A stretch of DNA of 41,998 bases, taken from assembly GCA_003133625.1 (NCBI GenBank), contig PKYH01000122.1, forward strand, positions 1-41,998. The letters run 5' to 3'. Below the pieces are notes generated by a model that saw nothing but the letters and a program-made list of their open reading frames with translations, ran no database searches and had not been told where the DNA came from. Both the position numbers and the translations under genes were made by a program. Source of the stretch: Candidatus Bathyarchaeota archaeon (GTDB lineage: Archaea; Thermoproteota; Bathyarchaeia; Bathyarchaeales; Bathycorpusculaceae). Each line of letters starts with the position of its first letter. The first letter of the stretch is position 1. Of the stretch, positions 24,441-32,294 are shown piece by piece.

Positions 24441-25016
24441 ATGAGGATAGAAGAAGTTTACCGTAAAACCAAAGAAACCGAAGTTCAAGTGAAAGTTAAC
24501 CTTGACGGGGAAGGAAAAGCCAGCGTGAATTCAGGTGTGCCCTTCCTTGACCACATGATAACTTCACTTGCGACACACAGCTTAATCGACATAACCGCGT
24601 CTGTGAAAGGCGATTTGGTGCACCACTCAGTTGAAGACTTAGCATTAGGCTTAGGTGAAGCATTAAACAAAGCCTTAGGCACGCGAGAAGGCATCGCACG
24701 CTTCGGCAATGCAGCTGCACCGATGGATTGTTCCTTGGCGTTTGCAGCCGTGGACTTGGTGAAGCGTCCCTACTTTAAAGTTGACCTTAAGCTTAGGGGC
24801 AAAAAAGTAGAGAACATGCCAACTGAAGACATCAACCACTTCTTTGAATCCTTAGCTACCTCGCTTCAGGCAAACGTCCACGTGTTCGTTGAGTACGGCA
24901 GTAATGACCACCACAAGGCAGAAGCGGCAGTTAAAGCCCTCGCCTTGTCGTTTAGGCAAGCGGTAGCCTTAGACCCAAGACGGAAAGGCGTGTCAAGCTC
25001 AAAAGGAGTCATCTAA
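24441..25016 (+). CDS. hisB: Imidazoleglycerol-phosphate dehydratase
   Basis: It dehydrates imidazole glycerol phosphate to imidazole acetol phosphate. The 191-residue monofunctional protein has the two metal-binding His/Glu repeats typical of the family: GVPFLDHMITSLATHS (about 33-48) with LVHHSVEDLALGLGEAL (about 60-76), and NHFFESLATSLQANVHV (about 130-146) with GSNDHHKAEAAVKALALS (about 151-168). No histidinol-phosphatase domain is fused. ATG 24441 is preferred because GGTGA lies 5 nt upstream; GTG 24432 is within the hisC end. Stop and next start share the TAATG at 25014-25018. Confidence 0.95.
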   Translation: MRIEEVYRKTKETEVQVKVNLDGEGKASVNSGVPFLDHMITSLATHSLIDITASVKGDLVHHSVEDLALGLGEALNKALGTREGIARFGNAAAPMDCSLAFAAVDLVKRPYFKVDLKLRGKKVENMPTEDINHFFESLATSLQANVHVFVEYGSNDHHKAEAAVKALALSFRQAVALDPRRKGVSSSKGVI

Positions 25017-25621
25017 TGCCAAAAGCAGTAATATTCGACTATGGCGTCGGAAACCTGCTAAGCCTAAAATGCGCCCTAGAAAAAGCAGGCTTAGACACAT
25101 CAATCGGCACTTCTGCACAAGAATTAGCCAATGCAGACGCCATCGCTTTGCCGGGTGTTGGGAACTTTAGCGCTGCCGCCACAAAACTGGACGCAGTAAA
25201 GGAGACGCTCATAAACAAGGTTGAAGATGGCACCCCGCTGCTCGGTATATGCTTGGGCTTACAGCTTTTCTTTGAGGAAAGCGAAGAAGGACCAGGAAAC
25301 GGATTATCGCTTTTCAAGGGAAAAACAGTCCGCCTACCCAGCACTGTAAAGGTACCGCACATGGGTTGGAACACGCTAAACATGGTGAAACAAAACGAGC
25401 TTTTCGACGGCATAGCAGAGGGCTCTTACGTTTATTTCGTGCACTCGCTCTATCCAGTTCCCGCTGATAAAACGATAGTTTGCACACAAACCGAATACGG
25501 AACAACCTTCACTTCAGCAGTAGCCACCAAAAACGTTTATGGCACGCAGTTTCACCCAGAAAAATCAGGCGACCTCGGATTAAAAATCCTAAAAAACTTC
25601 ACTAAAACAGTGGTAAGGTGA
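25016..25621 (+). CDS. hisH: Imidazole glycerol phosphate synthase glutaminase subunit
   Basis: The class I glutamine amidotransferase subunit releases ammonia for HisF. The 201-residue protein has VIFDYGVGNLLSLKCALEKA at the N-terminus, the oxyanion region ALPGVGNF (about 43-50), the nucleophile Cys in LLGICLGLQLFFEES (about 74-88) and the catalytic His/Glu in GTQFHPEKSGDLG (about 179-191). VPHMGWN (about 115) is another family motif. It overlaps the hisB stop by one base, and hisA begins 6 nt after it. hisH and hisF are separated by hisA, the same order as in many bacteria. Confidence 0.95.
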   Translation: MPKAVIFDYGVGNLLSLKCALEKAGLDTSIGTSAQELANADAIALPGVGNFSAAATKLDAVKETLINKVEDGTPLLGICLGLQLFFEESEEGPGNGLSLFKGKTVRLPSTVKVPHMGWNTLNMVKQNELFDGIAEGSYVYFVHSLYPVPADKTIVCTQTEYGTTFTSAVATKNVYGTQFHPEKSGDLGLKILKNFTKTVVR

Positions 25622-25627
25622 CTTAGG

Positions 25628-26350
25628 GTGCAGTTAATTCCAGCCATCGACCTTATGAGTGGCAAAATCGTCCGGTTATCCCGCGGCGACCCGAAGACTA
25701 CTAAGGTTTATGACCAGTTTGGAGGTCCCGTGGAAACGGCGAAGCGGTGGCGTGATGAAGGCGCTGGCAAGTTGCATATTATTGATTTGGATGCGGCTTT
25801 CGGTACGGGAAACAATCATGCTGTAATCTCGGAAATTGCAGCGAACATAGCGTTGCCAATCCAAGTCGGCGGAGGAATCCGCAGTTTTGAGACAGCGGCG
25901 AAACTGTTCAAGACGGGGATAAGTCAAGTTATTCTTGGTGCTTTAGCATTCAGCGACCAGTCAGCTATAGGTAGGATTCAGAAACGGTTTGGCGCTGAGT
26001 CAGTTATTGTTGCTTTAGATAATAAGGATGGAAAAATTATGGTTGAGGGCTGGAAAACCGCCACAGCATTAAGCATAAACGAGGCGCTGGAAAAATTCAC
26101 CATGCTTGGCGTTAAAACGTTCCTTATAACCTCAATTGCTAAAGATGGAATGCTTTCTGGTCCAGACCTTGAAACACTCAAGCAAGCATGCCAGTCCCGT
26201 AACGCTAAGGTTATTGCCGCGGGTGGAATAGGCAGCATAAACGATTTAATTGCTCTAAAGCGCATTGGAGTAGAAGGGGCAGTGATTGGAAAAGCCCTTT
26301 ATGAAGGCAGATTCACTCTAAAAGAAGCAATAAACAATGTAGGAGTCTAA
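25628..26350 (+). CDS. hisA: ProFAR isomerase
   Basis: 1-(5-phosphoribosyl)-5-[(5-phosphoribosylamino)methylideneamino]imidazole-4-carboxamide isomerase, an Amadori rearrangement step. The 240-residue (beta/alpha)8 barrel starts LIPAIDLMSGKIVRLSRGD with the catalytic Asp8, has QVGGGIRSFETA (about 78-89, phosphate site), the second catalytic aspartate region SIAKDGMLSGPD (about 169-180) and AAGGIGSINDL (about 197-207). The length and the ends are normal. The start is GTG with GGTGA about 5 nt upstream. Paralogous to hisF, which follows 3 nt later. Confidence 0.95.
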   Translation: MQLIPAIDLMSGKIVRLSRGDPKTTKVYDQFGGPVETAKRWRDEGAGKLHIIDLDAAFGTGNNHAVISEIAANIALPIQVGGGIRSFETAAKLFKTGISQVILGALAFSDQSAIGRIQKRFGAESVIVALDNKDGKIMVEGWKTATALSINEALEKFTMLGVKTFLITSIAKDGMLSGPDLETLKQACQSRNAKVIAAGGIGSINDLIALKRIGVEGAVIGKALYEGRFTLKEAINNVGV

Positions 26351-26353
26351 AGT

Positions 26354-27157
26354 ATGCCGTTAGCAAAACGTATCGTTCCATGCCTCGATGTTGATCACGG
26401 GAAAGTAGTCAAAGGCATAAACTTCCTTAATCTAAAGCGGGCGGGTGACCCAGTTGAAATGGCGAAACGCTATTCAGATGAAGGCGCGGACGAACTAGTT
26501 TTCCTAGACATTACCGCGTCTTCGGAGAAGCGGGATATTTTGCGTGGGGTTGTGGAAGGCGTAGCCAAAGCAATCAGCATCCCGTTCACAGTTGGCGGCG
26601 GAATACGCAACGTTTCGGACGCAAGGCTGGTGTTGTGCAGTGGCGCCGACAAGGTTTCAGTCAACACGGCAGCAGTTGAAAAACCCAAGGTGATTACGGA
26701 GTTAGCTGATGTTTTTGGTCAGCAATGCGTGGTCATCGCCATAGACGCTAAAAGAAACCCTACGCCAAGCGCAGACAAGATTATGGTTGAAACTGGTGAA
26801 GGCTCAGTGTGGTTTGAAGTTTACACTTACGGGGGAAGAAAACCCACAGGAATCGACGCTATACAGTGGGCATTACAAGCAGAAAAACTTGGAGCAGGCG
26901 AATTTCTGGTTACTTCGATGGATAAGGATGGCACAGAAGACGGCTACGACATTGAATTGACGCGTACAATTTCAGAGAGGGTTCATGTTCCAATTATCGC
27001 TAGCGGCGGCGCTGGAGTTCCCGAGCATTTTCTTGAAGTTTTCACCGATGGAAAGGCTGATGCAGCGTTGGCGGCTTCAGTGTTCCACTATAACAAGTAT
27101 CCTGTTCCAGTTGTGAAGGATTTCTTGCGTAAAGCGGGGGTGATAATTAGACAATGA
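26354..27157 (+). CDS. hisF: Imidazole glycerol phosphate synthase cyclase subunit
   Basis: HisF uses ammonia from HisH to form imidazole glycerol phosphate and AICAR. The 267-residue barrel begins [18 protein letters not shown], with catalytic Asp in [12 protein letters not shown]. It continues with [12 protein letters not shown] (about 54-65), [12 protein letters not shown] (about 82-93), the second catalytic aspartate region [13 protein letters not shown] (about 189-201) and [12 protein letters not shown] (about 218-229). The carboxy end ILRK-type tail is intact. It overlaps the hisI start by 4 nt. The AICAR product feeds back to purine synthesis. Confidence 0.96.
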   Translation: MPLAKRIVPCLDVDHGKVVKGINFLNLKRAGDPVEMAKRYSDEGADELVFLDITASSEKRDILRGVVEGVAKAISIPFTVGGGIRNVSDARLVLCSGADKVSVNTAAVEKPKVITELADVFGQQCVVIAIDAKRNPTPSADKIMVETGEGSVWFEVYTYGGRKPTGIDAIQWALQAEKLGAGEFLVTSMDKDGTEDGYDIELTRTISERVHVPIIASGGAGVPEHFLEVFTDGKADAALAASVFHYNKYPVPVVKDFLRKAGVIIRQ

Positions 27158-27486
27158 CAAAAGCAGAGTTGCTTGAAAAATTAGATTTCAAAAAAGGCAA
27201 CGGGCTTATCCCAGTGGTTGTTCAGGACGCACAAACCAGAGAGACGCTGATGCTTGCTTATGCTAACAGGGAAGCGGTTGAGAAGACGCTTAGCACTGGA
27301 TTTGCCACTTACTGGAGCCGTTCCAGAGGCAAATTGTGGGTGAAAGGTGAAACTTCAGGGCACACGCAGAAAATCTGCTCTGTGTCAGCTGACTGTGATT
27401 ATGATGCTTTATTGTACGTGGTAGAACAGAAAGGAAACGTATGCCACACTGGAGCGGCTACGTGCTTCCACAACAAGTTATTGTAA
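27154..27486 (+). CDS. hisI: Phosphoribosyl-AMP cyclohydrolase
   Basis: It opens the purine ring of phosphoribosyl-AMP, the third step of the pathway. The 110-residue protein is monofunctional His[21 protein letters not shown], then [19 protein letters not shown] (about 49-67), and the metal cysteines in [17 protein letters not shown] (about 74-90) and CHTGAATCF (about 97-105). There is no HisE phosphoribosyl-ATP pyrophosphohydrolase domain, and none occurs elsewhere in the window. A run of seven T follows about 55 nt after its stop, so it is probably the last gene of the operon. Confidence 0.95.
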   Translation: MTKAELLEKLDFKKGNGLIPVVVQDAQTRETLMLAYANREAVEKTLSTGFATYWSRSRGKLWVKGETSGHTQKICSVSADCDYDALLYVVEQKGNVCHTGAATCFHNKLL

Positions 27487-27536
27487 AGGGTAGTCATTTG
27501 CTGCTAAGCAACAAGAGACGTTGAGATTACCCAATT

Positions 27537-27550
27537 TAATTTTTTTAATT
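27537..27550 (+). terminator. Probable poly-T terminator of his operon
   Basis: A run of seven T (27540-27546) in an A/T-rich context about 55 nt past the hisI stop. Archaeal RNA polymerase terminates at such T-runs without a hairpin. Confidence 0.45.
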
Positions 27551-27599
27551 GCTTTTGCTTGAAAAGGCTTAAGTCTGCGCAGTTCTTTAATACAGAATC

Positions 27600-27938
27600 A
27601 TGGAGATTCAAGTTGAAAAGCTGCCCAAAGTGCTGAGGAAAAGAGGTTTAGAAGAAAAGTTAGGTGAGATTTGCAGGAAAAACGATATTGTCTTTTTGGC
27701 AGTGTTTGGATCTTTTGTTAGAGGAGAACAAAATAGAAAAAGCGATATTGATATTGCAATCGAGTTTGACCAGAGCAAAGGGAAAACTCTCTTGGATTTA
27801 GTTCGCTTGGAAGATGAATTGAGTAAATTGTTCAAAAGAAAGGTGGATCTTGGAGTTTTCAGTAGCTTAAACCCTTACATAGCAGAAGACGTGAAGAGAG
27901 AGATGCTTGTTATTTATGAAAAGATAATGTACGGTTAA
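27600..27938 (+). CDS. Minimal nucleotidyltransferase (MNT type), orphan
   Basis: The 112-residue protein belongs to the MNT branch of the DNA polymerase beta superfamily. The active-site motif is GSFVRGEQNRKSDIDIAIEF (about 39-58), with the GS...D-x-D pattern intact, and KRKVDLGVFSSLN (about 81-93) supplies the third acidic residue. MNT proteins usually act with a HEPN partner as a toxin-antitoxin pair (AMPylating the toxin). No HEPN gene lies on either side: hisI is upstream and a radical SAM gene downstream. It may be a decayed pair or a stand-alone enzyme. There is no Shine-Dalgarno; initiation may be leaderless. A T7 run (27939-27945) follows the stop. Confidence 0.85.
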   Translation: MEIQVEKLPKVLRKRGLEEKLGEICRKNDIVFLAVFGSFVRGEQNRKSDIDIAIEFDQSKGKTLLDLVRLEDELSKLFKRKVDLGVFSSLNPYIAEDVKREMLVIYEKIMYG

Positions 27939-27945
27939 TTTTTTT
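27939..27945 (+). terminator. Poly-T tract after nucleotidyltransferase
   Basis: Seven consecutive T directly after the stop codon of the nucleotidyltransferase gene, a plausible archaeal terminator. Confidence 0.4.
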
Positions 27946-28030
27946 CTGGTAAGTGCTTCATAACAAGCCCTTGTAGTTAATGCTTTTAAGAAAAGCCCCC
28001 TTTCTATTCTTTGGGGATTAGTGAGAGATA

Positions 28031-29086
28031 ATGTCACTTCATGAAGCTATGCTTTATGAAAAGCAGAACGAGAACAAAGTAAAATGTTGCTTATGCGCCA
28101 GGCGTTGCCTCATAAGCGAAGACTCAACAGGCTTCTGTTTGGTGAGAAAAAATCAAGGCGGTATACTGTACACGCTTAATTATGGGAAAGCCGTGTCGGC
28201 TGGCGTTGACCCCATAAGCAAAAAGCCACTTTCACATTTCAACCCAGGCTCATTGGTAATGTCGATTGCGGCGGCTGGCTGCAACTTCCGCTGCCAATTC
28301 TGCGATAACTGGATGATAAGCCAAGATAGAGAAGTTGCGGGCAGACCTTTTCCTCCAGAAGAAGTAGTTAAATCGGCTCAGGACAGCAATTGCCAAGGAA
28401 TAAGTTACACTTATACTGAACCGACAATTTTCATGGAGTACGCTTACGACACGGCTAAACTTGCCCGCAAGGCAGGATTGTTTAACACGTTTGTCACGAA
28501 CGGGTACATGACTCCTGAAGCCGTAAAAACCATAGCTCCTTATCTTGATGCAGCAACGGTAGACTTCAAGGGTGGCGGCGACCCAGACTTCTACAAATCG
28601 GTTTCAGCGGTGCCGAACGTTGAACCAATTTATGAAGCGCTAAAAGAACTCAAACTAAACGGTGTTCACATAGAGATTACCAACCTGGTTGTTCCAAAAA
28701 TGGGCGATTCAATGGAGAAAATAAAGCAAATTGCTGACTGGATTAGAGATTATTTGGGGAAAGATACGCCTTTTCACCTGCTACGTTTTCATCCTGACTA
28801 CAAAATGACAACGCTCCCAGCCACAAAAGTTGAAGATATGGAGAGAGCGTACATGACAGCTAAAAACGAGGGATTAAACTACGTTTACCTTGGAAACGTG
28901 CCAGGTCACCCAGCAGAAAACACTTATTGCCCAAACTGTAACGAAGCAGTAATCAAAAGGTACAGCTTCGACATAACCGAATGGAACTTAACGAGTGATA
29001 TGCGGTGTCCTGTGTGTGGACAGCAAATTCCGATAAAAGGCAAATTGCACCAGTCTAGCTTGCGTTTTCCGTACGCATTATTTTAG
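28031..29086 (+). CDS. amrS: AmmeMemoRadiSam-system radical SAM enzyme
   Basis: The 351-residue protein matches the radical SAM member of the AmmeMemoRadiSam set (related to pyruvate formate-lyase activating enzyme). An N-terminal cysteine group CCLCARRCLISEDSTGFC (about 19-36) precedes the radical SAM cluster motif GCNFRCQFCDNW (about 83-94). Further features are SYTYTEPTIFMEY (about 123-135), FVTNGYMTPEA, and a C-terminal zinc-like pair (CPNCNE and CPVCGQ, about 301-327). The AMMECR1 and MEMO1 partners are not in the window. The function of the set is not established; a role in modifying a metabolite or RNA is often suggested. It lies directly before a paralogue. Confidence 0.88.
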   Translation: MSLHEAMLYEKQNENKVKCCLCARRCLISEDSTGFCLVRKNQGGILYTLNYGKAVSAGVDPISKKPLSHFNPGSLVMSIAAAGCNFRCQFCDNWMISQDREVAGRPFPPEEVVKSAQDSNCQGISYTYTEPTIFMEYAYDTAKLARKAGLFNTFVTNGYMTPEAVKTIAPYLDAATVDFKGGGDPDFYKSVSAVPNVEPIYEALKELKLNGVHIEITNLVVPKMGDSMEKIKQIADWIRDYLGKDTPFHLLRFHPDYKMTTLPATKVEDMERAYMTAKNEGLNYVYLGNVPGHPAENTYCPNCNEAVIKRYSFDITEWNLTSDMRCPVCGQQIPIKGKLHQSSLRFPYALF

Positions 29087-29132
29087 GCAACATAGCGAAA
29101 TAAGCGAATAATCATGCGGAGAATTACAGGGA

Positions 29133-30194
29133 ATGCAGTTCCCTTATGATGAATTAGCAAAGAAGAGTTTAGCTAGGTACTTTGCCATCGTTCATAACAA
29201 GAAAATGGCGAAATTCCTCATAGCTAAAAAAGTCACGGCTGAATTTGACAGCAACGATTCTTCAGAAACGCTTTGGAAACAGCACACGCACTATACGGAA
29301 GAGTTCCTAAGCCTCGAACGCGAAATTGATATGGGCATAGACTTTAATGCTGTTCCTTTGCCTGAGAAATCGTATTTAGATTTGAAGATTAAAATTGCAA
29401 ACAAGATATTTGAGTGCTGCAATTTCTGCAGTCGCAGATGCAGCGTAAACAGATTAGCCGATAGGTTAGGCTTTTGCGGTTGCGGCAAAATCATGAATGT
29501 TTCAAGCATTTTTGCGCATATGGGTGAGGAACCGGAACTTGTGCCTTCGGGAACCGTATTTACTATGGGCTGTACCATGCGGTGTCGCCACTGCCAAAAC
29601 TGGACTATATCGCAATGGAAAGAAGCCCCGATGGAGTACACGCCTGAAGAGTTGGCAAGGGAAGTGGAAAATTTACGTTTAGAAGGCTGCAGAAACGTGA
29701 ATCTGGTCGGTGGAGAACCTACCCCATGGCTTAAGCATTGGCTGGAAACCTTCAAGCACGTAGGCGTAAACGTGCCTGTTGTTTGGAACTCTAATTCTTA
29801 TTATAGCCCAGAAACAGCACAGTTGCTAGCGGGTTTTGCCGACGTTTACCTGCTGGATTTCAAGTATGGCCCTGGCGATTGTGCGGAGAGGATTTCAGAT
29901 GCCCCTGATTATTGGAAGGTCTGCACGCGTAACCATCTTGAAGCAAAGAAATACGGTGAGCTAATAGTGCGAGTGCTAGTTTTGCCAAGCCATTTGGACT
30001 GCTGCACTAAACCGATACTGCAATGGATAGCTGAGAATTTAGGCGTTGAAACCAGAGTTAATGTCATGTTCCAGTACAGGCCTGAATGGCGAGCTTATGA
30101 GGTCCCAGAGTTGCACCGAAGACTCAATAGAGCGGAGATGGAGAAGGCTTTGCAGTTGGCTGAGCAAGCAGGATTAAAGAACCTAGTAACCTAA
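29133..30194 (+). CDS. Radical SAM protein, PflA/AmrS paralogue
   Basis: The 353-residue protein is a divergent relative of the preceding gene product. It has a long N-terminal helical extension (about 1-88), a cysteine group CCNFCSRRC followed by FCGCGK (about 93-117), the radical SAM motif MGCTMRCRHCQNW (about 140-152) and NLVGGEPTPW (about 187-196). DVYLLDFKYGPGD (about 236-248) corresponds to the substrate-site strand. The COG1313 (PflX-like) group has this architecture. The pair probably arose by duplication and may act on related substrates. Start ATG 29133 has only a weak ribosome site (CAGGG). It ends about 140 nt before a CofE-like gene. Confidence 0.82.
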   Translation: MQFPYDELAKKSLARYFAIVHNKKMAKFLIAKKVTAEFDSNDSSETLWKQHTHYTEEFLSLEREIDMGIDFNAVPLPEKSYLDLKIKIANKIFECCNFCSRRCSVNRLADRLGFCGCGKIMNVSSIFAHMGEEPELVPSGTVFTMGCTMRCRHCQNWTISQWKEAPMEYTPEELAREVENLRLEGCRNVNLVGGEPTPWLKHWLETFKHVGVNVPVVWNSNSYYSPETAQLLAGFADVYLLDFKYGPGDCAERISDAPDYWKVCTRNHLEAKKYGELIVRVLVLPSHLDCCTKPILQWIAENLGVETRVNVMFQYRPEWRAYEVPELHRRLNRAEMEKALQLAEQAGLKNLVT

Positions 30195-30337
30195 CTTAAA
30201 GCCATCATTTACAAGTTTGTAAATCAAAAGTTAAACCTACCTATGAAAGCCTCAAATGTGCTACCAAGACACGATAAAAAGAAGAAAATTAACTCTTATT
30301 AAGATAAAGCGAAACTGTGCATTGTGAAAGAGCCTAA

Positions 30338-31177
30338 ATGACGAAGTACTACGCGTTGGCAGTTGCAACTGGTTACTGGAAACCCAGCGACAACTACACC
30401 GACAAAATAATTGACGCTTTAGAAGACAAAATTGAAAACGGAGATTTCATTGTCATATCAGAAAAGGCAATTTCAACAGCAACAGGCAACATAATAGACG
30501 AAAGCACCATAAAAACAAGCTTAAACGCAAAAGTTATAGCGCGTTTCTGGATGCGAATTGCCTGGGGATACCCTCTTGGAATATTATGCCGATTTGGGCA
30601 ACGACTGCTGCGTAGGTTAAGGGAGTACCCGCTTGAATCTGGAAGCCGCCACAAACAAGTAGCCCTACAACATGCAGGGCTCATGCAAGCGCTCATGTTT
30701 GGTTCTGAAGGAGGAATTGACGGCTCCAACCTACCCTATTCTTATGTAAGCCTGCCATTGGGCAATGCGGCTGAAATAGCGCGGGAAATTCAAAATCAAA
30801 TTCGGCTGAAATTGCGGAAAGATGTTTGCGTAATAATTGCTGACACTGATAAAACTTACAAGTTTAGGAATTTCTTTTTTACTCCAAGACCTAAACCCCT
30901 CAAAGGCATACATTCGTTCGGCGGATTTACCACGTACATCATAGGCAGAGCACTTAAACTCAAAAAAAGTTCAACCCCTTTAGCGGTTGCAGGCTGCAAT
31001 CTTCAAGCCAGCGAAGCATTAAAAATCACCAACATAGCTGACAAAGCCAGAGGCACAGGTTCAGGCGCTACAGTTTGGGATATGGCGGCGAGGTTTCAAG
31101 TGGAAGTTAACGGTGTAAGCTGGGATATGCTGGCTAAAATCAGGCATAACCCATTAGTTATCGTTAGAAAAAAATAA
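30338..31177 (+). CDS. Coenzyme F420-0:L-glutamate ligase-like protein
   Basis: The 279-residue protein resembles the CofE family (F420_ligase), which adds glutamate to F420-0 with GTP. Visible are FIVISEKAISTATGNII (about 37-53), EGGIDGSNLPYSYVSLPLGN (about 129-148), VCVIIADTDKTYKFRNF (about 168-184) and LAVAGCNLQASEALKITNIAD (about 214-234). The match is recognisable but several CofE segments are unlike those of characterised methanogen enzymes, and an extra Arg-rich helical insert (about 70-105, LCRFGQRLLRRLREYP) lies in the middle. It could therefore be a paralogue acting on another acceptor. No other F420 gene is in the window. Confidence 0.75.
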   Translation: MTKYYALAVATGYWKPSDNYTDKIIDALEDKIENGDFIVISEKAISTATGNIIDESTIKTSLNAKVIARFWMRIAWGYPLGILCRFGQRLLRRLREYPLESGSRHKQVALQHAGLMQALMFGSEGGIDGSNLPYSYVSLPLGNAAEIAREIQNQIRLKLRKDVCVIIADTDKTYKFRNFFFTPRPKPLKGIHSFGGFTTYIIGRALKLKKSSTPLAVAGCNLQASEALKITNIADKARGTGSGATVWDMAARFQVEVNGVSWDMLAKIRHNPLVIVRKK

Positions 31178-31318
31178 ACCGTGAAGAATTATTTAAACAA
31201 AAAAACCAAGCAAGTTCGATAGTTGCGACTATTGCTGCACGGCGACTTGCGACTAAAAAATCTAGTTTAAGCTGCTCTCTGATGCTATGTTAAGTTTGTA
31301 TACTGGCTAAGGCATATT

Positions 31319-31327
31319 AAAAAAAAA
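31319..31327 (-). terminator. Poly-T terminator directly after ilvE
   Basis: On the minus strand, nine consecutive T follow the ilvE stop codon (TAA at 31328-31330) without a gap. This is a strong archaeal-type terminator. Confidence 0.55.
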
Positions 31328-32212
31328 TTAAATTTTTACGCCCTGCGTTGGGTCTTCGATTACCTTTTGGAATTCAGCCATTAACTTCTTTGTTACCGGT
31401 CCAAGTTTGCCTGTGCCGATTTGGCGTTTGTTGACCTCACGTATCGGCACCATTTCCATAGCCGTTCCAGTAAAGAAAGCCTCTTCAGCGGTGAACAACA
31501 TAAACGGCGTAAGATTGGTAACTGTTAGTTTTAGACCAAGTTTAACGGCAAGTTTCTCTACGACTTCAGCGGTGATACCAGCAAGTGCACCTGTAGAAGT
31601 AGGCGGAGTCAATAATTCGCCATTTTTAACTATGAAAACGTTTTCGCCGACGCCCTCAGCTACGTAACCGTTACTTTCTAGGCATATGGCTTCGTCAACA
31701 CCGCTGGCGTTTGCTTCGATTTTTGCAAGGACACTGTTCAGGTAGTTGAGTGATTTTATTTCATGCGATGTTGCGTCCACTGGGTTTCGTCTCACCCACG
31801 AGAGCATTGTGGTGATTCCGTTTTCTTTCGCTCCGCTCGCATGCAGTGAAATTGTGTCAGTTATGATTATGACTGAGGGCTTTGGGCATTTCCGCGGGTC
31901 TAATCCAAGGTCGCCTATGCCTCTGGTAACTACCAAGCGAATGTATGAGTCATTCAACTTGTTTTTCCGCAGGGTTTCAACGACGGCTTGAGTCATTTCC
32001 TCTTTGGTTAAGGGAATTTTCAGCGTTATTACGTGTGCTGAACGGTACAGGCGGTCAATGTGCTCTTTGAGTTTGAAGACAATGCCGTTGTACTCGCGTA
32101 TTCCCTCGAAAACGCCGTCACCGTACAGGAGCCCATGGTCGAAGACGGATATTTTAGCCTGCGATTTAGGATAATATGCGCCGTCAATGTAAACTACCAG
32201 TTCATTGTTCAT
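31328..32212 (-). CDS. ilvE: Branched-chain amino acid aminotransferase
   Basis: A fold-type IV PLP aminotransferase that interconverts leucine, isoleucine or valine with their 2-oxoacids. The 294-residue protein has VFDHGLLYGDGVFEGIREYN (about 23-42), LYRSAHVITLKIP, IRLVVTRGIGDLGLDPR (about 91-107), the PLP lysine in HEIKSLNYLNSVLAK (about 149-163) and the cofactor-phosphate region GVGENVFIVKNGELLTPP (about 186-203), then GALAGITAEVVEKLA and FTGTAMEMVPI. D-amino acid transaminase and aminodeoxychorismate lyase share the fold, but the motif set and the length favour IlvE. It is the last gene of the minus-strand run; an ATG 82 nt past the thrS stop starts it. Confidence 0.92.
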   Translation of the reverse strand: MNNELVVYIDGAYYPKSQAKISVFDHGLLYGDGVFEGIREYNGIVFKLKEHIDRLYRSAHVITLKIPLTKEEMTQAVVETLRKNKLNDSYIRLVVTRGIGDLGLDPRKCPKPSVIIITDTISLHASGAKENGITTMLSWVRRNPVDATSHEIKSLNYLNSVLAKIEANASGVDEAICLESNGYVAEGVGENVFIVKNGELLTPPTSTGALAGITAEVVEKLAVKLGLKLTVTNLTPFMLFTAEEAFFTGTAMEMVPIREVNKRQIGTGKLGPVTKKLMAEFQKVIEDPTQGVKI

Positions 32213-32294
32213 GCGGTTTTCACTTCTTTATTGATGTTTCATATTATTCGATTATTTGATATAGTTTATGTCAATGATACGTATGATTCGTTTA

